A stretch of DNA of 64,000 bases. Origin: Massilia niastensis DSM 21313 (GTDB lineage: Bacteria; Pseudomonadota; Gammaproteobacteria; Burkholderiales; Burkholderiaceae_D). Of this stretch, positions 41,172 to 51,316 are shown in pieces. Every line of letters starts with the position of its first letter. Positions within the stretch are counted from its first letter, which is position 1. Made by a program: the position numbers and the translations under genes. The notes under the pieces were generated by a model, which did not search any database, was not told where the DNA came from, and worked only from the letters and a program-made list of their open reading frames with translations. The stretch lies in NCBI RefSeq assembly GCF_000382345.1, contig NZ_KB908079.1, positions 62,001-126,000 on the forward strand, written 5' to 3'.

Positions 41172-42542
41172 CTACTGCACGACCGTGTAGCACGGCGTGT
41201 AGGCCTTGCCGGGCAACTTCATCCGGCTCTGCTCCACGAAGGAAGCCAGCAGCGCATCCATCGGACCCATGATCGCGCTCTCGCCATGGATCTCGTACTT
41301 GCCGTACTGCTCGATCGCGCGGATGCCCTCTTCCTTCACGTTCCCGGCCACCACGCCCGAGAAGGCGCGCCGCAGGTTGGCCGCCAGCAGGTGCGATTCC
41401 TGGCCGCGGTGCAGCTTCAGGTTGCGCATGTTCTCGTGCGTCGGGCGGAACGGCTTCTGGAATTCCTGGTCGATCTTCAGGCGCCAATTGTAATAATAGG
41501 CATCGCTGTGCGCCTTGCGGAACTCGCGCACCTGCTTGATGCCGGCGTACATCTCGCGCGCCACGGAATCCGGATCGTCGATGATGATCTTGTAGCGGTT
41601 CTGCGCCGCGCCGCCCAGGGTCAGGCCGATGAAGTGGTCGATCTGCGCGAAATACTCGCGCGCCGACGCCGGGCCGGTGAAGATCAGCGGGAACGGCACC
41701 TCGGCATTGTCCGGATGCAGCAGGATGCCCAGGATGTACAGGATCTCCTCGGCCGTGCCGGCGCCGCCCGGGAACACCACGATGCCGTGGCCGGTGCGCA
41801 CGAAGGCTTCCAGGCGCTTCTCGATGTCCGGCATGATCACCAGGTCGTTGACGATCGGGTTCGGCGACTCGGCCGCGATAATGCCCGGCTCCGAGATCCC
41901 GAGGTAGCGCCCGCCCGTCAGGCGCTGCTTGGCGTGGCCGATCGCCGCGCCCTTCATCGGGCCCTTCATCGCGCCCGGCCCGCAGCCGGTGCAGATGTCC
42001 AGTTCGCGCAGGCCGAGCGCATAGCCCACCTGCTTGGTGTAGTTGTACTCGATGCGGTTGATCGAGTGCCCGCCCCAGCACACCACCAGGTTCGGATTGC
42101 GCTGCGGCTGGAGCACGTTGGCGTTGCGCAGGATGTGGAACACCGAATCGGTGATCCCTTCCGTGCGGCTCATGTCGAATTTGGGGTTGTCGGTGACTTC
42201 GAAGTGCACGTAGACGATGTCGCGCAGCACCGCGAACAGGTGTTCGTGGATACCCTTGATCATCTTGCCGTCGACGAAGGCGATCGAGGGCGCGCCGCGG
42301 ATGTCGAGCTTGATGCCGCGCTCGCGCTGGATGATGCTGATGTCGAAGCTGGCGTAACGTTCCAGCAGTTCCTTGCCGTCGTCGATATTGCTGCCGCAGT
42401 TCAGGACTGCCAGTGCACATTTGCGAAAAACATCATAAAGGCCGCCCTGGCTGGTATCGAGCAGCTTGGCCACCTCGGCCTTCGACAACACCTCAAGCCG
42501 GCCCTCCGGGGAAATAAGCGTATCGATTACATCATGGGTCAT
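41172..42542 (-). CDS. ppnN: PpnN pyrimidine/purine nucleotide 5'-monophosphate nucleosidase
   Basis: A 456-residue protein matching the length and layout of PpnN (YgdH): an N-terminal regulatory domain (about 1-145), a LOG-type Rossmann core with CTGCGPGAMKGPMKG and VVFPGGAGTAEEILYILG, and a C-terminal domain. The PGGxGTxxE motif is the phosphate-binding and catalytic signature of nucleotide ribohydrolases. PpnN cleaves NMPs to base plus ribose-5-phosphate and in E. coli is stimulated by ppGpp. It is a single gene, divergent from the POT transporter. Confidence 0.9.
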   Translation of the reverse strand: MTHDVIDTLISPEGRLEVLSKAEVAKLLDTSQGGLYDVFRKCALAVLNCGSNIDDGKELLERYASFDISIIQRERGIKLDIRGAPSIAFVDGKMIKGIHEHLFAVLRDIVYVHFEVTDNPKFDMSRTEGITDSVFHILRNANVLQPQRNPNLVVCWGGHSINRIEYNYTKQVGYALGLRELDICTGCGPGAMKGPMKGAAIGHAKQRLTGGRYLGISEPGIIAAESPNPIVNDLVIMPDIEKRLEAFVRTGHGIVVFPGGAGTAEEILYILGILLHPDNAEVPFPLIFTGPASAREYFAQIDHFIGLTLGGAAQNRYKIIIDDPDSVAREMYAGIKQVREFRKAHSDAYYYNWRLKIDQEFQKPFRPTHENMRNLKLHRGQESHLLAANLRRAFSGVVAGNVKEEGIRAIEQYGKYEIHGESAIMGPMDALLASFVEQSRMKLPGKAYTPCYTVVQ

Positions 42543-42788
42543 GTCTTGTTTTCCTTTTCTCTTCTGTGAAACGGGACTGGCCTGTAGTCAATATACGCCA
42601 AAGTGCAACAATTTGTCTCCGGTCGTTTACGCGCGTTGCGCGCTTGAACGCGCGTCAATATCACACCCGGAAAAAATTCGCTTGCGCTATTGAATATGCA
42701 CTAGAATGCGTGCCTATTGGAATCTTCGGTTGTCCGAATTCTCCGAAAAAACACTCAATCAAGACAACACTATTTCGGGAGGAACCGC

Positions 42789-44294
42789 ATGAGCGGTGCA
42801 GCTACTTCACCCGCCAAGGGACCCCTTCCAGAATTCAAGCAAATCATGGGCCACCCAGCACCACTGTGGATGCTGTTCATGACTGAATTCTGGGAGCGTT
42901 TCGCTTTCTACGGCATTCGTTGGGCACTTGTGCTTTATATCGTCGCCCAGTTCTACGGCGGCGACGCGGCCGGCCAGGCCGACGCCAACCTGACCTACGG
43001 TTCCTATCTCGCGCTGGTGTATGCCGGCGCCGTCTTCGGCGGCTACGTGGCCGACCGCGTCATCGGCTACCAGCGCTCGATCCTCGTCGGCGCGATCTTC
43101 ATGGCGGCCGGCCTGTTCATGATCACGATCCCGAATCCGGACGTCTTCAAGCTCGGCCTGGCGACCATCATCGTCGGCAACGGCATGTTCAAGCCGAACA
43201 TCTCGACCATGGTCGGCCAGCTCTACTCGCTGGGCGATACCCGCCGTGACAGCGGCTTCACGATCTTCTACATGGGCATCAACATCGGCGCCTTCTTCGC
43301 CCCGATCCTGACCCAGATCCTGGCCCAGAACGTGTTCAACACCGGCGACACCCCGGCCTACAAGGTCGTGTTCTTCGCCTCCGGCATCGGCATGCTGCTG
43401 TCGCTGGTGTGGTTCTACGTCGGCCGCAAGACCCTGAAGGGCATCGGCGCACCGGTCGGCGAACTGGCCAGCCCGAAACGCCTGCTCGCCGTGGTGATCG
43501 GCTCGATCGTCGTGATCCCGGTCGTCTACCTGCTGCTGCGCGCCGGCGCCGCCAAGCTGCAAGGCGTGCTGACCGTCCTGTTCATCATCCTCGCGATCAT
43601 GCTGATCGTCGAAGGCGTCCGCGAAGGCAAGGTCGCGCGCGACAAGACCATCGCCATGATGATCATCTTCGCCTTCAATATCCTGTTCTGGTGCTTCTTC
43701 GAACAGGCCGGCAGCTCGTTCACCTTCCTGGCCGACCAGATCGTGAACCGCAACCTGGATGGCTGGATCTTCCCGGTGGCCTGGTTCCAGTCGGTGAACT
43801 CGGTGGCGATCATCGTGTTCGCGCCGATCATCGCCGCGGTCTGGGTCTGGCTGGGCAAGCGCAACGCCAACCCGTCGATCCCGCGCAAGTTCGGCCTCGG
43901 CCTGGTGTTCAACGGCCTGGCCTTCGGCCTGCTGATGTACGCGCTGTCGCAACTGATCGACGACCAGGGCAAGATCCCGTTCTGGACCCTGTTCATGGTC
44001 TACGTGATCCAGTCCGTCGGTGAACTGTGCCTGTCGCCGATCGGCCTGTCGATGGTGACCAAGCTGGCGCCGGTGCGCCTGGTGGGCCTGGGCATGGGCG
44101 GCTGGTTCCTGTCGACCGGTATCGGCAACAACCTGTCGGGCATCTTCGCTTCGCACGTCTCGGGCGAAACCGGCATGTCGGTGACCTCGGCCCTGGGCGG
44201 CTACACCTTCGGCTTCTGGTCGCTGCTGGGCGGCGGCGTGCTGCTGCTGCTGGTGGCGCCGCTGATCCAGAAACTGATGCATGGCGTGAAGTAA
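42789..44294 (+). CDS. POT/PTR-family proton-dependent oligopeptide symporter
   Basis: A 501-residue membrane protein with about 14 helices. The POT signature ExxERFxFYG is present (TEFWERFAFYGIRW), as are the FYMGINIGAFFAPIL stretch and the CFFEQAGSS segment around helix 7. It imports di- and tripeptides with protons. GGGAGGAA precedes the ATG at 42789. A TAGAAT -10-like element is at 42702-42707. The downstream hairpin at 44309 ends the transcript. Confidence 0.92.
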   Translation: MSGAATSPAKGPLPEFKQIMGHPAPLWMLFMTEFWERFAFYGIRWALVLYIVAQFYGGDAAGQADANLTYGSYLALVYAGAVFGGYVADRVIGYQRSILVGAIFMAAGLFMITIPNPDVFKLGLATIIVGNGMFKPNISTMVGQLYSLGDTRRDSGFTIFYMGINIGAFFAPILTQILAQNVFNTGDTPAYKVVFFASGIGMLLSLVWFYVGRKTLKGIGAPVGELASPKRLLAVVIGSIVVIPVVYLLLRAGAAKLQGVLTVLFIILAIMLIVEGVREGKVARDKTIAMMIIFAFNILFWCFFEQAGSSFTFLADQIVNRNLDGWIFPVAWFQSVNSVAIIVFAPIIAAVWVWLGKRNANPSIPRKFGLGLVFNGLAFGLLMYALSQLIDDQGKIPFWTLFMVYVIQSVGELCLSPIGLSMVTKLAPVRLVGLGMGGWFLSTGIGNNLSGIFASHVSGETGMSVTSALGGYTFGFWSLLGGGVLLLLVAPLIQKLMHGVK

Positions 44295-44308
44295 GCGTCC
44301 GACGCCTC

Positions 44309-44345
44309 AACGAGAACGGCGGCCCGAGGGCCGCCGTTCTCGTTT
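44309..44345 (+). terminator. strong hairpin terminator after the POT gene
   Basis: A 17-bp stem, AACGAGAACGGCGGCCC (44309-44325) with its complement from 44328 to 44344, and a very short loop, followed by only TTT. It lies between the POT gene and the convergent LysR gene and can act in both directions. Confidence 0.8.
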
Positions 44346-44376
44346 GTGCTGGCGGCCGCGGTGCGAACCGCACAAC

Positions 44377-45276
44377 TTACACCTTGTCGAGCTGCGCACT
44401 CATCTCCCTCATCTCCCCGAACATCCACTCCCTGAAGCGCTGCACCTTGAGCATGTGCTCCTTGTGCGGATTCGCCAGGAACCGGTAGCCGTTCGCAAAC
44501 GGCGCGCTGCGGCACGGTATGCGCCTCAGCGCGCCCGACACGATGTCCTGGAACGCGATCCCGTACGGCACCAGCGCCACCCCCTGCCCCGCCACCGCCG
44601 CCTGCACCAGCACGCCCCAGTGGCTGTAGCCGCGCGAGAAATCGTACTTGCCCTTGAGCGCCTTGTTCTCGTTGAGCAGCTGCAGCCAGGCCTCGGGCGA
44701 CTGTTCCACCAGCAGGCGGTAATGCGGCAGGTCGGCCAGGGCCAGGGCCGCCTGGCCCGGGGCCAGCAGCTCGGGGCTGTACACCGGCACCAGGCGCTCG
44801 CGGAACAGCACCGTCGGGTCGCCGTCGCGCACCGGCCCGTAGCGGATCGCCACGTCGGTGCTGTCCGCGTGCAGGTCGACCGGCGCATCGTTCGAGTCGA
44901 TCCGGATGTCGAGCTCCGGATACTGCTTGGTGAAGCGGTGCATGCGCGGCACCAGCCACTTGATCGCGAACGAATGCGTGGTCGAGATCCGCAGGATCGC
45001 TTCCTCGTCGCCGCGCTGCAGCGCCGCCACCTTGGCGCGCAGGTCGGCCAGCATGCGGCCGGTGGCGATCGCCAGCTCCTGCCCTTTCTCGGTCAGCGAG
45101 ATATGCCGCGGATGGCGGACGAACAGCGGAAAGCCGATGTTTTCCTCGAGCTGCTTGACCTGGAGGCTGACCGCCGCCGGCGTCTTGTGCAGCTCGCGCG
45201 CGGCCAGCTTGAAGCTGCCCCAGCGTGCCGCGCAATCGAAATCGATGAGTCCCGAGAGGCTGCGCAAAGGTTTCAT
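44377..45276 (-). CDS. LysR-family transcriptional regulator, GcvA-like
   Basis: A 299-residue regulator. N-terminal winged HTH (about 1-65): FDCAARWGSFKLAARELHKT, then PAAVSLQVKQLEENIGFPLF; C-terminal periplasmic-binding-like effector domain (about 90-299) with the TDVAIRYGP segment typical of the GcvA branch. It is divergent from the epimerase-like gene with a 104-base gap, the usual position of a LysR target, so control of that gene is likely. The effector is unknown. Confidence 0.9.
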   Translation of the reverse strand: MKPLRSLSGLIDFDCAARWGSFKLAARELHKTPAAVSLQVKQLEENIGFPLFVRHPRHISLTEKGQELAIATGRMLADLRAKVAALQRGDEEAILRISTTHSFAIKWLVPRMHRFTKQYPELDIRIDSNDAPVDLHADSTDVAIRYGPVRDGDPTVLFRERLVPVYSPELLAPGQAALALADLPHYRLLVEQSPEAWLQLLNENKALKGKYDFSRGYSHWGVLVQAAVAGQGVALVPYGIAFQDIVSGALRRIPCRSAPFANGYRFLANPHKEHMLKVQRFREWMFGEMREMSAQLDKV

Positions 45277-45380
45277 GCCAGCTCCATGCGTAAGAAATTC
45301 TTATTCAATCCAGTACTTTTTCTAGTTTGATCAATTTTACTGCTAGGCGGAAAATATACGCGATCAGACAAGGAAAAGTC

Positions 45381-46304
45381 ATGCCCAAGAATATTTTGGT
45401 GATCGGTGGCACCCGCTTTTTCGGAAAACTGCTAGTGCAGCGCCTTCTCCGGGCCGGCCACCGCGTGACGATCGCGACGCGCGGCTACGCTCCCGACCCC
45501 TTCGGTGACCGCATCAGCCGCATCCGCGTTGACCGCCGCAACGAAACCGCGATGCGCGCCGCCTTCCGCGACGCCCGCTTCGACATCGTCTACGACCAGA
45601 TGTGCTACTCGCCACTGGACGCCGCGATCTCGGTGCGCGTGTTCGGCGGCAGGGTCAAGCGCTACGTGATGACCTCGACCATCGACGCCTACCGCGAGCT
45701 GGAACCCGCCGGCCGGCCCTTCCTCGAAGACGACCTGCAGGTCCTGGCCCAGCCGATCGACACCGCCTATCCATGGCACGACCCGGCGCGCGCCATCGAG
45801 AGTTATGTATGCGGCAAGATCCAGGCCGAGGCCTACCTGTACCGCGACGGCAGCATGCCGGTCGTGACCGCGCGCCTGGCCCACGTGCTGGGCGGCCCGG
45901 ACGACTTCACCGGACGCCTGGCCCACTACGTGGACCTGGTGCGCCTGCGCGGCGTGCTGCCCTACACCGACCCACAAGCCTGCGTGTCCTTCATGGAAGC
46001 CCAGGAGGCGGCCAACTTCCTGTTCTGGGCCGGCGCCCGGGACTTCACCGGCCCGGTGAATGCCGCCGACGACGGCCCGCTGTCCGCCTTCGAACTGCAT
46101 GGCCGGGTGGCGCAAGTCCTCGACGAGCAGGCCCGCACCCGCCAGGCGGCGCAGGCGGCCGCCCCCGGCGAACTGTCGCCGTTCGACTTCCCCTCGCCGC
46201 TGGTGCTCGACACCGGCCGCGCGAAGTCGCTGGGCTACCGCTTCGGCCATGCCGACGACTGGCTCGACAACGCCATCCGCCAGCACGACCTGGCCTACGT
46301 CTAG
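45381..46304 (+). CDS. NAD-dependent epimerase/reductase-like protein (atypical SDR)
   Basis: A 307-residue Rossmann protein. The nucleotide loop is VIGGTRFFGKLLVQRLL, close to the atypical-SDR GGTRFxG form seen in isoflavone-reductase and mRNA-binding chloroplast-protein relatives. The usual YxxxK is replaced by a region reading ESYVCGKIQAEAYL, so a Tyr and a Lys are present with the expected spacing (YVCGK). The substrate is not evident. Divergent from the LysR gene that probably controls it, and closed by the hairpin at 46325. Confidence 0.82.
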   Translation: MPKNILVIGGTRFFGKLLVQRLLRAGHRVTIATRGYAPDPFGDRISRIRVDRRNETAMRAAFRDARFDIVYDQMCYSPLDAAISVRVFGGRVKRYVMTSTIDAYRELEPAGRPFLEDDLQVLAQPIDTAYPWHDPARAIESYVCGKIQAEAYLYRDGSMPVVTARLAHVLGGPDDFTGRLAHYVDLVRLRGVLPYTDPQACVSFMEAQEAANFLFWAGARDFTGPVNAADDGPLSAFELHGRVAQVLDEQARTRQAAQAAAPGELSPFDFPSPLVLDTGRAKSLGYRFGHADDWLDNAIRQHDLAYV

Positions 46305-46324
46305 GCGAAACCAGGCGAACCTCC

Positions 46325-46362
46325 AAAAGACAACGCCGGCTCGGAGCCGGCGTTGTCTTTTT
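46325..46362. terminator. bidirectional intrinsic terminator
   Basis: A GC-rich stem AAAGACAACGCCGGC with its complement GCCGGCGTTGTCTTT around a TCGGA loop, five Ts on the plus side and four As on the other. It lies between the convergent epimerase-like and OPT genes and suits both. Confidence 0.9.
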
Positions 46363-46376
46363 CTACAGGCGCACGA

Positions 46377-48638
46377 TCACTTCTGCGCCTTCTCGCGCGC
46401 CACCCGGAACAGCAGCAGGATGATCGCCGCATACGGGATCAAGGTCAGCAGGTTCGCATCCGGCCCCGCGAAGAACGGGTTCGAGGCTTCCGCCCACCTG
46501 GCCATCGCGCTGTCGAAACCGGTCAGCACGCCGGCGGTGATCGCGATGATGATGCCGGCCAGCGCGCCGCCCGCGATATAGCCCGAGGCCAGCAGGGTGC
46601 CCGAGCTGCGGTCGCCCGCGGCCTGGCGTTCCTCCTGGTTCAGCTTCGCGTACTGCGGCAGCGCGTTGTTGCGGCGGTCGACCAGCCAGCGGATGAAGCC
46701 GCCCACCGCGATCGGCAGGGTCGACACCAGCGGCAGGTAGACGCCGACCGTGAAGGCCAGCGACTGGATGCCCGCCATTTCCAGCACCACCGAGATCATC
46801 ACGCCGAACAGCACCAGGGTCCACGGCAGTTCCTGGTCGAGGATGCCCTTGATGATATACGACATCAGCACCGCCTTCGGCGCGTCGTACTTCTTGACTT
46901 CGGTGCCGTCCGGACGGGTCTTGTGGGTGCCGTTGATGCCCGGGTCGACCAGGTAGGCCACCTTGCCGTCGTCCGCCACCAGGTACTTGCCGGCCGGGCC
47001 GCCGGCGGTATCGGTCTTGTGCCAGACCTTGTAGGTGTTCGTGTCCGAGGACGCCTGCGGGCCTTCGATGCGCGCGGTCTGGGTCAGCCTGGCCGCGTCG
47101 ACGGTGAGGTTCGGCGCCACCTGGGCCGCCGGCACGTAGACCGTGCCGGCCTCGTTCAGCTTGAGCAGGATCGGTCCCAGGATCAGGGCCGAGGCGAAGG
47201 CGCCGCACAGGATCGCATACTGCTGCATGCGCGGGGTCGAGCCGACCAGGAAGCCGGTCTTCAGGTCCTGCGAGGTGGTGCCGGCGTTGCTGGCGGCGAT
47301 GCAGACGATGGCGCCGACCGACAGCGCGGTCACGTAATACTGGCCGCCGGTCCAGCCCATCACCAGGAAGATCAGGCAGGTGAACAGCAGGGTGGCCACC
47401 GCCATGCCCGAGATCGGATTGGACGAGGAACCGACTTCGCCGGTCAGGCGCGAGGACACGGTGGCGAACAGGAAGCCGAACACCAGGATCAGCAGCGCGC
47501 CCAGCAGATTCATGTGCAGCGGGGTGGCCACGGTGATGATGGCGATGATGGCCAGGCAGCCGATCAGCACCCATTTCATCGGGATGTCCTGGTCGGTGCG
47601 CAGCGCGGTATTCGCCGAACTTCCCTTGCCCTTGCCCATCCCGGCCAGGCCGGCGGACAGGCCGCGCCAGATCATCGGCATCGCCCGCACCAGCGAGATC
47701 AGGCCGGCCGCCGCCACCGCGCCCGCGCCGATGTAGAGCACATAGGCGTTGCGGATGTCGTCCGGCGACATGTCCCTGATCAGGGTCGTCCCCGGCGACA
47801 GCGGCACGGTGAGCAGCTCGCCGAAGAACTTGATCATCGGGATCAGGAGCAGATAGGACAGCACGCCGCCCGCCGCCATCGTGAACGCGATGCGCGGACC
47901 GATGATGTAGCCCACGCCGAGCAGTTCGGGCGAGACCTCGGCGCCGGCCGAACCGCCCTTCAGGGGCGCGGCGAACTCGAAGTTGACGGTATCCTTCCAG
48001 CCCTTGAACGAGACGCTCAGGGTCTTGTACAGCAGGCCGATGCCGAAGCCGCCGAAGATGATGGCGGCGCGGCGCCTGGCGTCGCGGGCGGCGTCCGAAC
48101 CGGCCTCGCGGATCTCGCCGGCGGCCTCGCGCGAGACGTCGGTGGCGGCGGCCTTGAGCACCTCGGCGCAGGCGGTGCCTTCCGGGTACTTGAGTTCGCG
48201 GTGCTGGTCGACGATCATGGTGCGGCGCATCGGGATCATCATCAGGATGCCCAGCAGGCCGCCCAGCACGCCGACCAGCATCACGCGCGAGATCTCCAGG
48301 TCGAAGCCCAGGATCATGATGGCGGGCATGGTGACGCCCAGGCCGAAGGCCAGCGATTCGCCGGCCGAGCCGGCGGTCTGGGTGATGCTGTTCTCGAGGA
48401 TGGTCGACTGGCGCGCGCCCATCTTGTGCGCCATGCCGAACAGCGTGATCGCGATCACCGCCACCGGGATCGAGGCGCTGACGGTCAGGCCGACCTTCAG
48501 CACCAGGTAAAGGGACGAGGCCCCGAACACCATCCCCAGCACGACGCCCATGACGAGGGCGCGCAGGGTCATTTCGGGCAGGCGGGCGGTAGCCGGTATG
48601 TACGGCTTGAAGCCGGCCGGATTCGGATCGTAAGGCAT
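46377..48638 (-). CDS. OPT-family oligopeptide transporter
   Basis: A 753-residue polytopic protein with about 15 helices. Family features: MTLRALVMGVVLGMVFGASS at the N-terminus, SIPVAVIAITLF, NSITQTAGSAGESLAFG and SSSNPISGMAVATLLFTCL, plus GGTTSQDLKTGFLVGSTPRM-like text (NAGTTSQDLKTGFLV). A hydrophilic loop of about 80 residues (around 520-610) interrupts the helices. OPT proteins import oligopeptides or metal chelates. The start at 48638 begins MPYDPNPAGFKPYIP. It is divergent from PBP1A. Confidence 0.92.
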   Translation of the reverse strand: MPYDPNPAGFKPYIPATARLPEMTLRALVMGVVLGMVFGASSLYLVLKVGLTVSASIPVAVIAITLFGMAHKMGARQSTILENSITQTAGSAGESLAFGLGVTMPAIMILGFDLEISRVMLVGVLGGLLGILMMIPMRRTMIVDQHRELKYPEGTACAEVLKAAATDVSREAAGEIREAGSDAARDARRRAAIIFGGFGIGLLYKTLSVSFKGWKDTVNFEFAAPLKGGSAGAEVSPELLGVGYIIGPRIAFTMAAGGVLSYLLLIPMIKFFGELLTVPLSPGTTLIRDMSPDDIRNAYVLYIGAGAVAAAGLISLVRAMPMIWRGLSAGLAGMGKGKGSSANTALRTDQDIPMKWVLIGCLAIIAIITVATPLHMNLLGALLILVFGFLFATVSSRLTGEVGSSSNPISGMAVATLLFTCLIFLVMGWTGGQYYVTALSVGAIVCIAASNAGTTSQDLKTGFLVGSTPRMQQYAILCGAFASALILGPILLKLNEAGTVYVPAAQVAPNLTVDAARLTQTARIEGPQASSDTNTYKVWHKTDTAGGPAGKYLVADDGKVAYLVDPGINGTHKTRPDGTEVKKYDAPKAVLMSYIIKGILDQELPWTLVLFGVMISVVLEMAGIQSLAFTVGVYLPLVSTLPIAVGGFIRWLVDRRNNALPQYAKLNQEERQAAGDRSSGTLLASGYIAGGALAGIIIAITAGVLTGFDSAMARWAEASNPFFAGPDANLLTLIPYAAIILLLFRVAREKAQK

Positions 48639-48780
48639 GGGTTTCCTTTGGTGCTTGCACGGCCCGCCATGTTTGGACGTGCCTGAAACCGAGAATATCG
48701 CACATGCCGTAATGGAATGAAAGCGGATTATAATGCGCCGCTGACGGCCCGCAGTCCGGCCACACCATGAGGTTCCCGTA

Positions 48781-51216
48781 GTGTCCAAGTCCACCAGGCT
48801 GCCCCCGCAGCGCCCCGGCCGCGTACGCGGTTTCATCCTTCTCATCCTTGCCGCCGTGTTGCTGGCTGCCGGCGGCGCCGTGGTCTACGTCATGTCGGCG
48901 ATCCTGCCGAACGTGCCCGCGATCGACGCCGTCACCGACTACCGGCCCAAGATACCGCTGCGCATTTATACCGCCGACAATGTCCTGATCGGCGAATTCG
49001 GCGTCGAGCACCGCGATTTCGTGCCGATCTCGAAGATCCCGCCGATGATGAAGACCGCCCTGCTGGCGATCGAGGACACCCGCTTCTACGAGCATGGCGG
49101 CATCGACTGGATCCGCGCGGCCGGCGCCGCCAGGTCGAACCTGCGCGGCGGCTTCCGCCAGGGCGCCTCGACGATCACGATGCAGGTGGCGCGCAACTTC
49201 TTCCTGTCGCGCGAGAAGGTCATCTCGCGCAAGCTCACCGAGATCGCGCTCGCCTACAAGATCGAGGACGCCCTGACCAAGGACCAGATCCTCGAGCTGT
49301 ACATGAACCAGATCTACCTGGGCCAGCGTTCCTACGGCTTCTCGAGCGCGGCGCGCAGCTACTTCGGCAAGCCGCTCGACGGGCTGACCCTGGCCGAGAC
49401 GGCGATGCTGGCCGGCCTGCCGCAGAATCCGGCGCGCCACAACCCGGTCGCCAACCCCAGGCGCGCGCAGCAGCGCCAGCACGCCGTGCTCAAGCGCCTG
49501 TTCGAGCTGGGCGACATCACCGAGACCCAGTACCGGCAGGCGCTGGCGGAACCGCTGCGCGTCAAGCGCGACGCCGGCCAGGAATACGATACCAGGGCCG
49601 ACTACGTGGCCGAACTGGCGCGCCAGGTCGTCTACGAACAGTTCAAGGAAGAGGCCTACACGCGCGGCATCACCGTCACCACCACCATCCTGAAGGCCGA
49701 GCAGGACGCGGCCTACGAATCGGTGCGCCGCAACGTGATGGAATACGACCGCCGCCACGGCTACCGCGGTCCCGAGGCGCGCATCGAGCTGCCCCAGGAC
49801 CCGGTCGAGCGCGAGGAAGCGATCGCCGAGGCGCTGCAGAAGCGCCCCGGCAGCGACGGCCTGCTGCCGGCGGTGGTCACCGCCGCGGGCCCGAAGGAAG
49901 TACGCGCCGAGACCCAGGGCGGCGACGACATCGTCATCCGGGGCGCCGGCCTGAAGTTCGCGGCGAACGCGCTGTCGGACAAGGCCAGGGACGCCGTCAG
50001 GATCACGCCGGGCGCGGTGATCCGCGTCGCCAGGCTGGAGAAGAGCGAGGACTGGGCGATCGCCCAGGTGCCGCAGGTGGCGGCGGCTTTCGTCGCCATC
50101 GATGCCGACACCGGCGCCTACCACGCGCTGGTGGGCGGCTTCGACTACAACCTGCAGAAGTTCAACCACGTGACCCAGGCCTGGCGCCAGCCCGGATCGG
50201 CGATCAAGCCCTTCGTCTATTCGGCCGCGCTGGAACGAGGCTATTCGCCGGCCACCCGCATCCTCGACGAGCCGCTCGACCTGCCGGGCGAGAACGCCGG
50301 CGCCACCTGGTCGCCGCAGAACGACGACGGCGTGTTCGACGGGGCCGTCACGATGCGTTCGTCGCTGGCGCACTCGAAGAACGTGCCCACGGTGCGCCTG
50401 CTGCGCGCGCTGTCGGTGGACTTCACCCACCAATACCTGGAGCACTTCGGCTTCGACCTGGCGCGCCATCCGAAGAACCTGACCCTGGCGCTGGGCACCG
50501 GCGCGGTGACGCCGCTGCAGATGGCCGGCGCCTACGCCGTGTTCGCCAACGGCGGCTACCGCGTCAAGCCCTACCTGATCGCCAAGATCCAGGACGGCAA
50601 CGGCACCATCATCGCCGAGAACAAGCCGGCCCCGGCGCAGCAGGAGGAAAACCGCGTGATCACGGCGCGCAACGCCTTCGTCACCGACAGCATGCTGCGC
50701 GACGTGACCCGCTACGGCACCGGCGCCGCCTCGACCCAGCGCCTGGGCCGCAGCGACATCGCCGGCAAGACCGGCACCACCAGCGACGCCTTCGACGGCT
50801 GGTTCGCGGGCTATGGCGGCAAGGTCGTGGCGGTGGCCTGGATGGGCTATGACGAGCCGCGCTCGCTGGGCGGCAAGGAGTTCGGCTCGACCCTGGCGCT
50901 GCCGATCTGGATCGACTACATGCGGGTGGCGCTGGCCAAGGTGCCGCAGCAGGAGCGGGTGGCGCCCGAGGACGTGATGCGCGAGGGCGAGGACTGGATC
51001 TATCCGGAGTTCCTCGACGCGCCCGAACTGCGCAACATCGACATCGATCCCGCGCTCGACGACGCCGCGCCCGCGGCGCCCGCCGACCCGGACGCGCCCG
51101 GACCGGACGACGACGAGGACCCTCCCCTGCATCCCGTGCCGACGCCGGTCCCGGCGCCGCCGCCCGCGCCGCCCGCGCCACCGGCGCCGCCGATCGCGCC
51201 CACGCTGCGTCCTTGA
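48781..51216 (+). CDS. mrcA: penicillin-binding protein 1A, bifunctional
   Basis: An 811-residue class A PBP. A cytoplasmic basic tail and one TM helix (about 17-40) lead to the GT51 glycosyltransferase (EDTRFYEHGGIDW, then RQGASTITMQVARNFF) and the transpeptidase with GSAIKPF (Ser nucleophile), SLAHSKN and KTGTT. The C-terminus (about 760-811) is a Pro/Ala/Asp-rich disordered tail. It polymerises and cross-links peptidoglycan. The start is a GTG at 48781; a TATAAT at 48729-48734 lies in the divergent region shared with the OPT gene. Confidence 0.95.
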   Translation: MSKSTRLPPQRPGRVRGFILLILAAVLLAAGGAVVYVMSAILPNVPAIDAVTDYRPKIPLRIYTADNVLIGEFGVEHRDFVPISKIPPMMKTALLAIEDTRFYEHGGIDWIRAAGAARSNLRGGFRQGASTITMQVARNFFLSREKVISRKLTEIALAYKIEDALTKDQILELYMNQIYLGQRSYGFSSAARSYFGKPLDGLTLAETAMLAGLPQNPARHNPVANPRRAQQRQHAVLKRLFELGDITETQYRQALAEPLRVKRDAGQEYDTRADYVAELARQVVYEQFKEEAYTRGITVTTTILKAEQDAAYESVRRNVMEYDRRHGYRGPEARIELPQDPVEREEAIAEALQKRPGSDGLLPAVVTAAGPKEVRAETQGGDDIVIRGAGLKFAANALSDKARDAVRITPGAVIRVARLEKSEDWAIAQVPQVAAAFVAIDADTGAYHALVGGFDYNLQKFNHVTQAWRQPGSAIKPFVYSAALERGYSPATRILDEPLDLPGENAGATWSPQNDDGVFDGAVTMRSSLAHSKNVPTVRLLRALSVDFTHQYLEHFGFDLARHPKNLTLALGTGAVTPLQMAGAYAVFANGGYRVKPYLIAKIQDGNGTIIAENKPAPAQQEENRVITARNAFVTDSMLRDVTRYGTGAASTQRLGRSDIAGKTGTTSDAFDGWFAGYGGKVVAVAWMGYDEPRSLGGKEFGSTLALPIWIDYMRVALAKVPQQERVAPEDVMREGEDWIYPEFLDAPELRNIDIDPALDDAAPAAPADPDAPGPDDDEDPPLHPVPTPVPAPPPAPPAPPAPPIAPTLRP

Positions 51217-51316
51217 TGGTAAGCTGACGGGCTCCGGCCGCCGCGCCGGAGTCCCGCGGACCGCCTGCTGGGCTGAATGGGCGCTCCGCCTGTCCGCTTA
51301 CAACAAGGAGATCATC

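Noticed and set aside
46363-51132. Very long minus-strand open frame across the OPT gene and antisense to PBP1A
   Set aside because: It is an antisense shadow typical of GC-rich DNA: it runs through the divergent promoter and opposes mrcA, whose catalytic motifs are all in the plus frame. Only the OPT frame is real on the minus strand.
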